64,000 bases of DNA from an uncultured Aquimarina sp. (GTDB lineage Bacteria; Bacteroidota; Bacteroidia; Flavobacteriales; Flavobacteriaceae), in assembly GCA_947498765.1 (NCBI GenBank), contig CANMLG010000044.1, forward strand, positions 1 to 64,000, in the 5' to 3' direction. How positions within the stretch are numbered: position 1 is the first letter of the stretch; every line of letters starts with the position of its first letter. The notes beneath the pieces were generated by a model, which made no database searches, was not told the origin of the DNA, and was given only the letters and a program-made list of their open reading frames with translations. Made by a program: the position numbers and the translations under genes. This document shows positions 29,276 to 38,586 of this stretch, piece after piece.

Positions 29276-31747
29276 ATGAAAACTACATTAAAAGGTGTAG
29301 CAATAGCTATGCTCCTTATTGTAACCGCTTTTATTCAACTCAATGCTCAAACTCAAAATTACCTAACCTCATCTGGAAACAAACTTTTTGATAGTACAGG
29401 GAACGAAGTTCGTTTAACAGGTGTCAATTGGTTTGGTTTTGAAACAGCTTTATACAGTCCGCATGGTATATGGTCTAGAGACATGAAAAGTGTACTACAA
29501 CAGATAAAAGATTTAGGTTTTAACACCATACGCGTACCATGGTGTAATGAGATGTTAGACCCTGGTGCTAGCGTTTCAATAAACTCATATGGAACAGACC
29601 CATATAGTGGTATTTCTCCTATGAATGAAGAAGAAACTAACATAAGTACTCCCATTGAACTCCTTGATATTTTTGTAGATTGGTGTCAGGAAAACGACAT
29701 GAAAATTGTTCTTGACAATCACTCCAGAGCTGCTGATGGTTTTTTGAACGAAGCCTTTTGGTACACTCCTGAATACTCTGAAGAACGCTGGATTAATGAC
29801 TGGATTTTTATGGCCGAACGTTATAAAGGAAAATCCGCAGTGGTTGCTATGGATTTAAATAACGAGCCACATGGTTCAACTTGGGGAAATAGTGATCCTG
29901 CAACCGATTGGAACAAAGCCGCAGAACGTTGTGGTAATGCTGTATTGGCAGTAAATCCTGATGTACTTATAATTATTGAAGGAGTTGGCGAATTTGAAGG
30001 TGACTCCTATTGGTGGGGTGGTCAATTAAAAGGAGCTGAACAATACCCTATCCAATTATCAAATCAAGAAAAACTAATGTATTCTGCACATGAGTATGGT
30101 CCAGAGGTTTCTCAACAAGATTGGTTTGAAGAATCAAATTTTCCTACTAATATGCCAGGGCTTTGGGAAGAACATTTTCATTTTTTATATGAAAACAACT
30201 CTTCTCCTATTTTTGTTGGCGAATTTGGTATCAAAAACCAAGATGCGTTTAATGGTATAGCATTTACATGGTTTACAGAATTTATGGGTTTTATGGGCGA
30301 TATCTATTCTTGGACATTTTGGACTATGAATCCTAATTCTGGTGATACAGGCGGTATTTTACAAGATGATTGGCTAAGTGTTAATCAATGGAAAATGGAT
30401 GTACTTTCACCACATTTTGCGCCTTTAATTCCAAATGTTGTTAATGGAACTGTAACTCCGCTTCCTAACCAAGCCCCAACAGCAAGTTTTAATGGTTCTA
30501 TTTCTATTCCATGTGTTGCCAACAATAACGAAAGTATTGGAGAATTTAACGCCAGTACCTCTTCTGACCCAGACGGTGATTCACTTACATATACATGGGA
30601 TTTTGGTGATGGCACAACTGGAACTGGTATAAATGTGTCGCATACATATTCTACAAATTCTGCTAACGATTTATTTGAAGTAACGCTAACTGTATCTGAT
30701 GGCGAACTAACCAATTCTGTAACACAAGAATTTAGATCTATTGCAAGACCTTGTCCGCCTCCTTCAATCGAATCAGTTGCTATTGAAGCGAGTACTTTTT
30801 CTGGTGTAGCTCCTTTGGAAGTATCATTTGAAGCTACCGTAACATCATTTGGTATTCCGGCTTCTTCAATAATTTATTCTTGGGATTTTGATAACGGTAA
30901 TTCAGGTAATGGTGATACAGTTTCTACTATATTTTCAAATCCTGGCACTTATATCGTAACAGTTAATGCCAGTAGTAATAATAGTGAAGCCTCGCAATCA
31001 ATAACAATTACAGTTACATCTTCTTCTATTCCTTCAGAAAGCGACCTTTCTTTAAATTACCGAAACGGTGTTGACAATGCAACAGATAATGCAATAAACC
31101 CTCATTTTGAAATAGTAAACAATGGAACTAGCGCTGTTGCATATGCTGATTTAGCAATTCGTTATTGGTTTACCTCCGAAGATAATAATGATCTTAATTT
31201 TTGGTGTGACTGGGCACAATTAGGCTCTGAAAATGTTCAAGGAAATTTTGGAACTGCCAATGGAATGAATTATTTAGAAATTACTTTTGACGCTAGTGCT
31301 GGTAACCTCAATGCGAATTCTGATTCTGGAGATATTCAAACTAGATTTTCTAAAACTAACTGGAGTAATTTTAATGAAAATGATGATTATTCATATGACC
31401 CAAGTAAAACTTCATATACGGCACATGATAAAGTAACTTTATATCAAAATGGAAGTTTAGTTTGGGGAGAAGAACCAACAGTAAATGGAGCTAAATTACT
31501 AAATGAAACTTCATTTAGCGTTTACCCTAATCCAGCAAGGGAACAAATTAGCATTCAAAATAGTTTCGATCTAACCAATTCGGTTATTAGCATTTATGAT
31601 TTGAGTGGAAAACAAATTAAATCAATTTCTGATTCAAGTACGACTACAAATTCAAGGGTAACTATTTCTGATCTAAACTCAGGAATTTATGTTATTGAAA
31701 TTAGCACTGCTAATAGAAAACAAACAAAAGTATTTGTTGTGGAATAG
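29276..31747 (+). CDS. GH5 endoglucanase-like enzyme with two PKD domains, CBM3 and T9SS sorting domain
   Basis: 823 residues. Signal peptide to about residue 24. The GH5 catalytic domain (about 28-390) has acid/base E197 in LNNEPHG and nucleophile E316 in FVGEFGIK. Two PKD-type domains (about 400-490 and 495-582) carry SDPDGDSLTYTWDFGDG and YSWDFDNGNSGNGD. A CBM3-like module (about 588-730) follows, with LNYRNGVDNATDNAINPHF and FWCDWAQLG, then a T9SS type A tail ending KVFVVE. CBM3 modules bind crystalline cellulose, so endo-beta-1,4-glucanase activity is the best guess, with mannan possible. Secreted to or through the cell surface. Followed by a strong terminator. Confidence 0.9.
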   Translation: MKTTLKGVAIAMLLIVTAFIQLNAQTQNYLTSSGNKLFDSTGNEVRLTGVNWFGFETALYSPHGIWSRDMKSVLQQIKDLGFNTIRVPWCNEMLDPGASVSINSYGTDPYSGISPMNEEETNISTPIELLDIFVDWCQENDMKIVLDNHSRAADGFLNEAFWYTPEYSEERWINDWIFMAERYKGKSAVVAMDLNNEPHGSTWGNSDPATDWNKAAERCGNAVLAVNPDVLIIIEGVGEFEGDSYWWGGQLKGAEQYPIQLSNQEKLMYSAHEYGPEVSQQDWFEESNFPTNMPGLWEEHFHFLYENNSSPIFVGEFGIKNQDAFNGIAFTWFTEFMGFMGDIYSWTFWTMNPNSGDTGGILQDDWLSVNQWKMDVLSPHFAPLIPNVVNGTVTPLPNQAPTASFNGSISIPCVANNNESIGEFNASTSSDPDGDSLTYTWDFGDGTTGTGINVSHTYSTNSANDLFEVTLTVSDGELTNSVTQEFRSIARPCPPPSIESVAIEASTFSGVAPLEVSFEATVTSFGIPASSIIYSWDFDNGNSGNGDTVSTIFSNPGTYIVTVNASSNNSEASQSITITVTSSSIPSESDLSLNYRNGVDNATDNAINPHFEIVNNGTSAVAYADLAIRYWFTSEDNNDLNFWCDWAQLGSENVQGNFGTANGMNYLEITFDASAGNLNANSDSGDIQTRFSKTNWSNFNENDDYSYDPSKTSYTAHDKVTLYQNGSLVWGEEPTVNGAKLLNETSFSVYPNPAREQISIQNSFDLTNSVISIYDLSGKQIKSISDSSTTTNSRVTISDLNSGIYVIEISTANRKQTKVFVVE

Positions 31748-31774
31748 TGTAATATTAAATAAAATACTTTTAAC

Positions 31775-31810
31775 TCAAGAGAAGCTTAATAAGGCTTCTC
31801 TTGTTTTTTT
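31775..31810 (+). terminator. rho-independent terminator after the GH5 gene
   Basis: A 10-bp stem (31775-31784 with 31794-31803) followed by a run of T, 27 bases after the stop codon. Confidence 0.88.
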
Positions 31811-31920
31811 ATATAAAACGGTCTCATTAAATCTTTAATACGTCCCAATGGAAGCATTGAGTCCTTCATTTGGATTATTCTATATTTCTTTGAATATAAC
31901 AATAACCAACACAAACACAT

Positions 31921-34287
31921 ATGAGGCAGCATCTTATATTACTCTTTTTATTTTGTTCTTGTTTCGCCACATCTTTGGCCCAGCAATACACCATAAGTGG
32001 GACAATTAAAGACCAAAAAAATGGTGAAACACTCTACGGGGTCAATATTATTTTAAATAACACAACAAAAGGAACTGTAACCAATGAATATGGTTTTTTT
32101 TCCATCACCGCTCCTCAAAACACTTATACTATTAGCATAAGCTATTTAGGGTATCAAAGCATCCAAAAAGAAATTAACCTTAATCAAAACACTAAACTCA
32201 ATATTGAATTAACAGAAGACACTGTTTCTCTCAACGAAGTGGTGGTTTCCAATAATAAAACCAATATTAAAACACCACAAATGAGTGTTAACAAACTAAC
32301 TGCTAAAACTATAAAAAAAATACCTGTAGTTTTAGGAGAGGTTGATATTTTAAAAGCTATTCAATTATTACCAGGAGTAACTAATAGCGGTGAAGGAGCA
32401 TCGGGCTTTAACGTCCGGGGTGGAGCAGCAGACCAAAATTTAGTTTTACTTGATGAAGCCCCTTTGTACAACACCTCGCATCTTTTCGGTTACTTTTCTG
32501 TTTTTAATGCTGACGCTATAAAAGATATAAAACTATACAAAGGAGGCACTCCTGCACAATTTGGAGGACGTATTTCTTCTATTTTAGATGCACGCCAAAA
32601 GGATGGAAATAACAAAGAATATCATTTTAATGGAGGTATCGGATTGGTTTCTAGCCGTTTATTGATTGAAGGCCCCACAAAAAAAGAAAAGGGTTCTTTT
32701 TTACTAGCCGGAAGAACTTCTTATGCTAATTTATTTTTAAAGCTAGCCAATATAGAAAGCCGCGTTGGTTTTTATGACATTAACGCTAAAATTTCGCATC
32801 AATTAAATGAGAACAATCGCCTTTATCTATCTGGTTATTTCGGAAATGATAATTTTGAAATTGCCAATCTGTTCACTAATGATTTCGGAAACAATACATT
32901 TAATTTACGTTGGAATCACTTATTTTCTGATAAAATTTTTTCAAATCTATCTTTCATTTATAGTAAATACAATTACAAACTAGGTTTCAATTTTTTAGAT
33001 TTTGAATGGGTTTCCTTTATACAAAATACCAATTTAAAATATGACCTGAGCTATTATTACAGTGACAAATTAAAATTCAATTTTGGCGTAAATGCTTTGT
33101 TTTACAATTTTAATCCTGGAGAAATTAAACCCACCTCTGCAGATTCCTCAATTAATGAAGATAAACTGGATCAAAAACGTGCTTTTGAACCTGCCGCTTA
33201 TATAAGTCTAATTCATAAAGTTACTCCCAAACTAAACTTAGAATATGGTTTACGTTACAGCTTATTTTATAGATTAGGAGGACAACCGCTTAACATTTAT
33301 GAGAATAATCAACCTGTAAACTATAATCCAACTACCAATGTATATAGTAGCGCTGATCCTATTGGCACCGAAAACTTTGGCAAAAGTGATGTAATTGCAT
33401 CCTTTGATGGTCTAGAACCCCGATTTGCTGCTTCATTTCAATTAAATGACAACACTTCATTTAAAGCGAGCTATCAACGTATGAATCAATACATCCATTT
33501 AATCTCAAACACAAATGCTCCAACCCCTTTGGATGTTTGGGCACCCAGCGGCAAATTTATAAAACCTCAAATTTCGGATCAATTTGCTGTAGGCTATTTT
33601 AAAAATTTAGCTGCCAACAAATACTCTTTAGAAACTGAATTATATTACAAAACTACCGACAATAGAATTGACTATATAGACGGAGCGGATATTATTGCTA
33701 ACAATGAAATTGAAACTGATATTTTAAATGGTAAGACCAGAGCTTATGGTTTTGAGTTTTTATTAAAAAAGAATACGGGGAAACTTACCGGATGGTTCGC
33801 TTATACACTCTCTAAATCTGAACAACGGACCCCCGGTAGAACAACCACTGAAACAGGGATTAATAACGGAGACTGGTACAACACCCCTTATGACCGAACA
33901 CATGATTTATCTATAACAGCCATATATACGCTATCCAAAAAATGGAACTTTGGAGCCAATTTCGTATATCAAACAGGTCGTCCTACAACATACCCCTCTG
34001 GACAATATCTTTTTGATGATATTACAGTACCTAACTTTACCACTAGGTATGATGAAAGATTGCCTGCTTATCATCGTTTAGATATATCAGCAACACTCAC
34101 TCCAAAACAAAAAAGAAAACGAAAATGGAAAAGTGAATGGGTATTTGGTGTTTACAATCTTTATTTTAGAAGAAATGCCTCATCCATAAACTTTTTTGAA
34201 AATGAAGAAACTGGACTAAATGAAGCTCGAAGAATATCCATATTCGGAGCTGCCATACCTGCAATTACCTACAACTTTAAATTTTAA
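31921..34287 (+). CDS. TonB-dependent receptor with carboxypeptidase-regulatory-like N-terminal domain
   Basis: 788 residues. Signal peptide ending SLAQQ. About 21-108 is a CarboxypepD_reg-like domain (ISGTIKDQKNGETLYGVNI). It is followed by the plug (LLPGVTNSGEGASGFNVRGG) and a 22-strand-type barrel ending in YNFKF. An outer-membrane active transporter. The partner DUF4249 lipoprotein begins 3 bases after its stop. Such pairs occur without a SusD gene in Bacteroidetes and their ligand is unknown. Its position between GH5 and GH2 suggests, but does not prove, oligosaccharide uptake. Confidence 0.9.
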   Translation: MRQHLILLFLFCSCFATSLAQQYTISGTIKDQKNGETLYGVNIILNNTTKGTVTNEYGFFSITAPQNTYTISISYLGYQSIQKEINLNQNTKLNIELTEDTVSLNEVVVSNNKTNIKTPQMSVNKLTAKTIKKIPVVLGEVDILKAIQLLPGVTNSGEGASGFNVRGGAADQNLVLLDEAPLYNTSHLFGYFSVFNADAIKDIKLYKGGTPAQFGGRISSILDARQKDGNNKEYHFNGGIGLVSSRLLIEGPTKKEKGSFLLAGRTSYANLFLKLANIESRVGFYDINAKISHQLNENNRLYLSGYFGNDNFEIANLFTNDFGNNTFNLRWNHLFSDKIFSNLSFIYSKYNYKLGFNFLDFEWVSFIQNTNLKYDLSYYYSDKLKFNFGVNALFYNFNPGEIKPTSADSSINEDKLDQKRAFEPAAYISLIHKVTPKLNLEYGLRYSLFYRLGGQPLNIYENNQPVNYNPTTNVYSSADPIGTENFGKSDVIASFDGLEPRFAASFQLNDNTSFKASYQRMNQYIHLISNTNAPTPLDVWAPSGKFIKPQISDQFAVGYFKNLAANKYSLETELYYKTTDNRIDYIDGADIIANNEIETDILNGKTRAYGFEFLLKKNTGKLTGWFAYTLSKSEQRTPGRTTTETGINNGDWYNTPYDRTHDLSITAIYTLSKKWNFGANFVYQTGRPTTYPSGQYLFDDITVPNFTTRYDERLPAYHRLDISATLTPKQKRKRKWKSEWVFGVYNLYFRRNASSINFFENEETGLNEARRISIFGAAIPAITYNFKF

Positions 34288-34290
34288 CAC

Positions 34291-35136
34291 ATGAAAAAGA
34301 TATCCAGATATTTCAGCTTATTCCTATTGGTATTCACATCTTGTGATGATGTGGTAAATATAGACCTAAAGGACAATCCGCCTAAGTTAGTTATTGAAGC
34401 CCTTATTAATTGGGAAAAAGAAACTACAGGTAATGAACAAACTATTTTTTTAAGGGAATCTACTTCTTTTTTTAAAAAAGAAATAATAAACGCTACTGGT
34501 GCAACAGTAAGTATTACTCATGAAAATGGAAGTGTTTTTAATTTTACAGAAAGTAACCCCGGAGAATACAACACGACCGAATTTATTCCCGAAATTGACG
34601 CTGCATACACCTTATCAATTACCTATAAAAATGAAGAGTATACTGCTGTAGAAAAAATGATTCCTGTAGTACCCATCAAAAGAGTGGATCAACGCATTGA
34701 AGATATTGCTGACGAAGAAATACCCGTTGTTGTATTTTATTTTGATGACCCTGAAACTGATAAAAACTTTTACTTGGTAAACTATTTACCCGATTTTCAA
34801 GAAAAGAAAAGCTTTGGATTTGGTCGGGACGAATTTCAAGATGGTAACGAAATAGAAATCGTACTTGATAGTGAATATATTATTCCCGATAGCGATGAAG
34901 AAATTAGAGAATTTACTAGTGGCGATGTTATTGAGCTCAAACTATTTGGAATTTCACGAGAATTTCATGACTATTTCAATATTCTAGTAGAACAAGCCGA
35001 ACCAAGTACAGGACCGTTTTCATTAGCCCCTGCAGGGGCTAATGGCAATTGCATAAACATTACAAATCCACAAAATAGGCCACTGGGGTATTTTAGATTA
35101 AGTGAGGTAGCTACAGAAATTTACACTTATAAGTAG
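34291..35136 (+). CDS. DUF4249 lipoprotein
   Basis: 281 residues. Lipobox VFTSC with the Cys at about 17. The characteristic start after the Cys (DDVVNIDLKDNPPKLVIEALI), given here split as DDVVNIDL and PPKLVIEALI, and the Ig-like body fit DUF4249. Presumed surface or periplasmic partner of the receptor immediately upstream (3 bases apart, one operon). Function unestablished. Confidence 0.88.
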   Translation: MKKISRYFSLFLLVFTSCDDVVNIDLKDNPPKLVIEALINWEKETTGNEQTIFLRESTSFFKKEIINATGATVSITHENGSVFNFTESNPGEYNTTEFIPEIDAAYTLSITYKNEEYTAVEKMIPVVPIKRVDQRIEDIADEEIPVVVFYFDDPETDKNFYLVNYLPDFQEKKSFGFGRDEFQDGNEIEIVLDSEYIIPDSDEEIREFTSGDVIELKLFGISREFHDYFNILVEQAEPSTGPFSLAPAGANGNCINITNPQNRPLGYFRLSEVATEIYTYK

Positions 35137-35157
35137 CGAGCTTGTTTTCATACTATT

Positions 35158-35235
35158 TTGATTAAATAAAATGTGCTTCTCGGTAAAAAATTCTTAACAG
35201 AATTTCGCTCGAACTATCACATTTTATTTAATCAA
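35158..35235. repeat. nested inverted repeats between convergent genes, possible bidirectional terminator
   Basis: Outer arms 35158-35175 and 35218-35235 are perfect 18-base reverse complements. Inside lies a second perfect hairpin (35188-35194 with 35199-35205, loop TAAC). It lies between the stops of the DUF4249 gene and the GH2 gene. A bidirectional terminator or a small palindromic element are both possible. Confidence 0.6.
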
Positions 35236-35262
35236 CTTTTAGTTTCGAATTACGTATACATA

Positions 35263-38200
35263 CTATTTCAAATAAAACCTAAAATCAAACTCATAATCCT
35301 TTGCTAAAATACTATGTTCGGGTCTTGGAGCTGCTTTTAAACTCCATGAATTATAACCCGCTACACCTTGCTGCTTGTAATCCAAATTTAATGTATATCC
35401 ATTTAATGTAGTTAATTCACATTGATTAGCTGCTTTGTCTAAATCTGCGGTTTTATAAGGATACGTACTAAATTCAAACGCTTCATCCGAAGTAATATTT
35501 AAAGTATTGCTAGCACTTTTAAACTTAGCATATCGCACTTCTGTTCTATTCCCGTAGGCTTGTGGAAATACATAAGAAGCACTAAAATCATTTAATGTTT
35601 TTTCATAAACACCTACAAAAGCGCCATCATTTCTGTCTACATAATTTTCATGCGGTCCTTTCCCATACCATGACACTGTTTCGAATGATTCCATTAATTC
35701 TGTTTGCACTCCTATTCTTGGTAGATTAGCCAATTTTTCGTTACAAGTAAATACATTATGCATTTGTACCTCCCCAGTTGGATAAATGGTATAAGCACTA
35801 GTAAAAAAAACCTTTTTACCTCCTAATTGGTATTTACTAACTACTTCAACATTCTCCCCTTTTTGCTTCTTTTTAAAAGATAGTAATTGCTGATTTTGGG
35901 TAGCTTGTTTCCAAAAATTAATCGCAGGTATTCGTTGAATTACCGCTCTGTCATTATCGGTTACTGCACGCCAAAAATTTGGTTTTATGGGACTCGACAA
36001 TAAACTTTTATCATCCACTATAAAATTAGTAACATAACCCGAAGTGCTATCAAATGTTACCTTAAAATCTTTACCGCTTACTTCTAATTTAGCTTTCGTT
36101 TCTGTGATAATTAAATCACTTCCTGCTTTAGCTTGTTTTACTGAGTTTTCTTTTTTAAATGGAATTTCAAATTGTTCCGAAGCAACCACGTAACCTTTTT
36201 CCGCCCAAACGGTATTGTTCTTTTGCTTAGCATAAACGTTTACAAAGTAGGCATTCTCTTTTTTCATTTTAAAGGAAGGCAACCCAATTGTAGCTGTATT
36301 AAAAGGAACTATATTATCAACTACTAACACTCCATTTTTAACTGCTTTCCCGTTTTCAATCAATTCATATGTAAAATCATATACAGCGCTATTAGTGAAG
36401 GCCATTCTGTTTTTTAAAGTAAACGTATTTTTATCGGCATTAAAACTTCTAAATTCAAAAGGTTGAAATACGTATTTACACTCGTACATTACTGGTTTTA
36501 CCGTTTGATCAGCATTAATGATTCCATTTAAACAGAAATTTCCATCGTTATCCGCATCTCCAAAATAACCTCCATAGGCAAATTGCTCACAACCGTCTTT
36601 TGTTTTTACTGCTATCCCTTGGTCCATCCAATCCCAAATAAAAGCTCCGGCAATTCGTGGGTGAGATCTAGCTACATCCCAAAATAATTTTAGCCCTCCG
36701 TTTGAATTCCCCATAGCATGCGAATATTCGCAAGTAATTACCATTTTTTCTCCTGGCTGTGATTCATCCATTTCGGCAAACTCTTCAATAGAAGGATACA
36801 TCCTCGAAATCATATCGGTAAAATCATAGGGATCTTTGGGAGTATTTCGAGATTGTGGTGATAGTATTCCTCCATATGATTCAGAACCTTCATAATGAAT
36901 TAAACGTTCAGGATCATTCCATTTTAAATAGCCTGCCATAGCCGAATGATTTGCTCCAGCTCCAGATTCATTCCCTAATGACCATGAAAAAATACATGGG
37001 TGATTTTTATCGCGCTGATACATACGCACTGCACGATCCACAAAAGTTGTTGTCCATTCTGGATGACTCGCCAATTCCCCGCCAGAACCTCGTGTCCCAT
37101 GTGATTCAACATTAGCCTCATCCATGACATAAATACCATATTGATCACATAAATCATAAAACTCCACATTATTGGGATAATGGCTACAACGAACCGCATT
37201 AAAATTATAAGCTTTTAATAACATGATATCTTTTTTCATGTTTTCAAAACTTACCGTTTTTCCATTTTCAGCATTATGATCATGTCGATTTACACCGTAT
37301 AACTTTACGGGTTTCCCATTTACTAAAAACACCCCTTTTTTAGTCTCATATTTTCGAAAGCCTACTTTGGCAGACTTACTTTCTATTATATTTCCTTTAC
37401 TATCTTTTAAACTTAGCACTAAAGTGTACAAATATGGATTTTCGGCAGACCACTTTTTAGGCTGTTGTACTGATATATTAAACACATCATATTTTGGATT
37501 CCATCGTTGACCATAAAAAATATTAGCAATTTTATCTGCATTTTCTGTTTTAGAAACCACTTTGGTATTTTTATCAAATAATGTAGCTGTAACACTATAA
37601 CTTTTCGAAGTTATTGATTTAGGAAATGAAACTTTTGGGCTTATTTTTAAAATGGCATTAGTATATGTTTCATCTAATCTAGTTTCTATTTTAAAATCCG
37701 AAATATTAGCTTTTGGCTCAGCCATTAACATAACATCTCTATGAATTCCCGACAAATCCCAATGATCCTGTGACTCTACATAAGAACCATCACTCCAACG
37801 GAACACTTTCAAAACTACTGTATTTGTTCCTTTTTTTAGATATGAAGTTATATCAAATTCTGCTGGTGTCCGACTGCCTTGACTATAACCTACTTTTTTC
37901 CCATTAATCCAGAGATAAAAAGCCGAGGTTACTCCCGCAAAATGAATACGAATATTCATGTCCTTCCAATTGGCAGTAACTTCAAATTCTTTTTTATAAA
38001 TCCCAACAGGATTTGCTGTTGGGGCAATTTTTGGCCAATCTAAATGCCCCCACGAATGCCGTTGATTGGTATATATCCGTTCTCCATAACCTTGCATTTC
38101 CCAATTCATTGGTACTTTTACAATGTCCCAATCATTAAAATTAGTTTCTAAAAAATTAGTTGGTGCTGCTTCAATACTTTCTGAAAAATGAAACTGCCAA

Positions 38201-38406
38201 TCTCCATTCAATAAAAATACACGATCACTTTTAGTTTTATCACCAGTTAATGCTTCCTCTTCTGAGGCAAAAGAATACATCGTAGCCCTTGGTGGTAATT
38301 TATTAATGCCTATTACTGCTGGATTTTCCCAATCATTTTTTTGTTGCCCTATCAAAGTTAAACTTGACAGGAATAAGACCGTGGCTAGTATTCTTAATTT
38401 TTGCAT
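35263..38406 (-). CDS. GH2 beta-galactosidase
   Basis: 1047 residues, the length of LacZ-type enzymes, with a signal peptide (ending LTLIGQQ) that E. coli LacZ lacks. Sugar-binding jelly-roll, Ig-like domain, TIM-barrel, second Ig domain and C-terminal Bgal small chain (LGVQTELMESFETVSWYG-type region) are in order. Acid/base E480 in SLGNESGAGANH and nucleophile E560 in ITCEYSHAMGNSNGG. Hydrolyses terminal beta-D-galactosides. In this neighbourhood (two GH16 genes) it may finish oligosaccharides from an algal galactan, but that link is inference. It is probably periplasmic. A promoter motif and a perfect inverted repeat lie just upstream. Confidence 0.92.
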   Translation of the reverse strand: MQKLRILATVLFLSSLTLIGQQKNDWENPAVIGINKLPPRATMYSFASEEEALTGDKTKSDRVFLLNGDWQFHFSESIEAAPTNFLETNFNDWDIVKVPMNWEMQGYGERIYTNQRHSWGHLDWPKIAPTANPVGIYKKEFEVTANWKDMNIRIHFAGVTSAFYLWINGKKVGYSQGSRTPAEFDITSYLKKGTNTVVLKVFRWSDGSYVESQDHWDLSGIHRDVMLMAEPKANISDFKIETRLDETYTNAILKISPKVSFPKSITSKSYSVTATLFDKNTKVVSKTENADKIANIFYGQRWNPKYDVFNISVQQPKKWSAENPYLYTLVLSLKDSKGNIIESKSAKVGFRKYETKKGVFLVNGKPVKLYGVNRHDHNAENGKTVSFENMKKDIMLLKAYNFNAVRCSHYPNNVEFYDLCDQYGIYVMDEANVESHGTRGSGGELASHPEWTTTFVDRAVRMYQRDKNHPCIFSWSLGNESGAGANHSAMAGYLKWNDPERLIHYEGSESYGGILSPQSRNTPKDPYDFTDMISRMYPSIEEFAEMDESQPGEKMVITCEYSHAMGNSNGGLKLFWDVARSHPRIAGAFIWDWMDQGIAVKTKDGCEQFAYGGYFGDADNDGNFCLNGIINADQTVKPVMYECKYVFQPFEFRSFNADKNTFTLKNRMAFTNSAVYDFTYELIENGKAVKNGVLVVDNIVPFNTATIGLPSFKMKKENAYFVNVYAKQKNNTVWAEKGYVVASEQFEIPFKKENSVKQAKAGSDLIITETKAKLEVSGKDFKVTFDSTSGYVTNFIVDDKSLLSSPIKPNFWRAVTDNDRAVIQRIPAINFWKQATQNQQLLSFKKKQKGENVEVVSKYQLGGKKVFFTSAYTIYPTGEVQMHNVFTCNEKLANLPRIGVQTELMESFETVSWYGKGPHENYVDRNDGAFVGVYEKTLNDFSASYVFPQAYGNRTEVRYAKFKSASNTLNITSDEAFEFSTYPYKTADLDKAANQCELTTLNGYTLNLDYKQQGVAGYNSWSLKAAPRPEHSILAKDYEFDFRFYLK

Positions 38407-38424
38407 GTTTTTAAATTTATCCTG

Positions 38425-38468
38425 ATAATGATTAAACTAGTATTATTAAATACTAGTTTAATCATTAT
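38425..38468 (-). promoter_or_regulatory. perfect 18-bp inverted repeat in the GH2 leader, candidate operator or mRNA hairpin
   Basis: 38425-38442 and 38451-38468 are exact reverse complements around an 8-base AT loop, ending 18 bases before the GH2 ATG. It begins where transcription from the -7 motif at 38471-38478 would start. Confidence 0.6.
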
Positions 38469-38470
38469 TT

Positions 38471-38478
38471 CAAACATA
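38471..38478 (-). promoter_or_regulatory. -7 promoter element of the GH2 gene
   Basis: On the minus strand TATGTTTG matches TAnnTTTG. The expected start near 38467 gives a leader of about 60 bases that opens with the inverted repeat. No well-spaced -33 TTG is evident. Confidence 0.45.
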
Positions 38479-38586
38479 CTAACATACAACAAATAAGGTG
38501 TAATCAAAAAAGTTAATACAAGGAGAAATGATCCCTTATAGTTTATTAACCATAAGTTGTTTTAAAACATTTTACTTAAACAAAAT

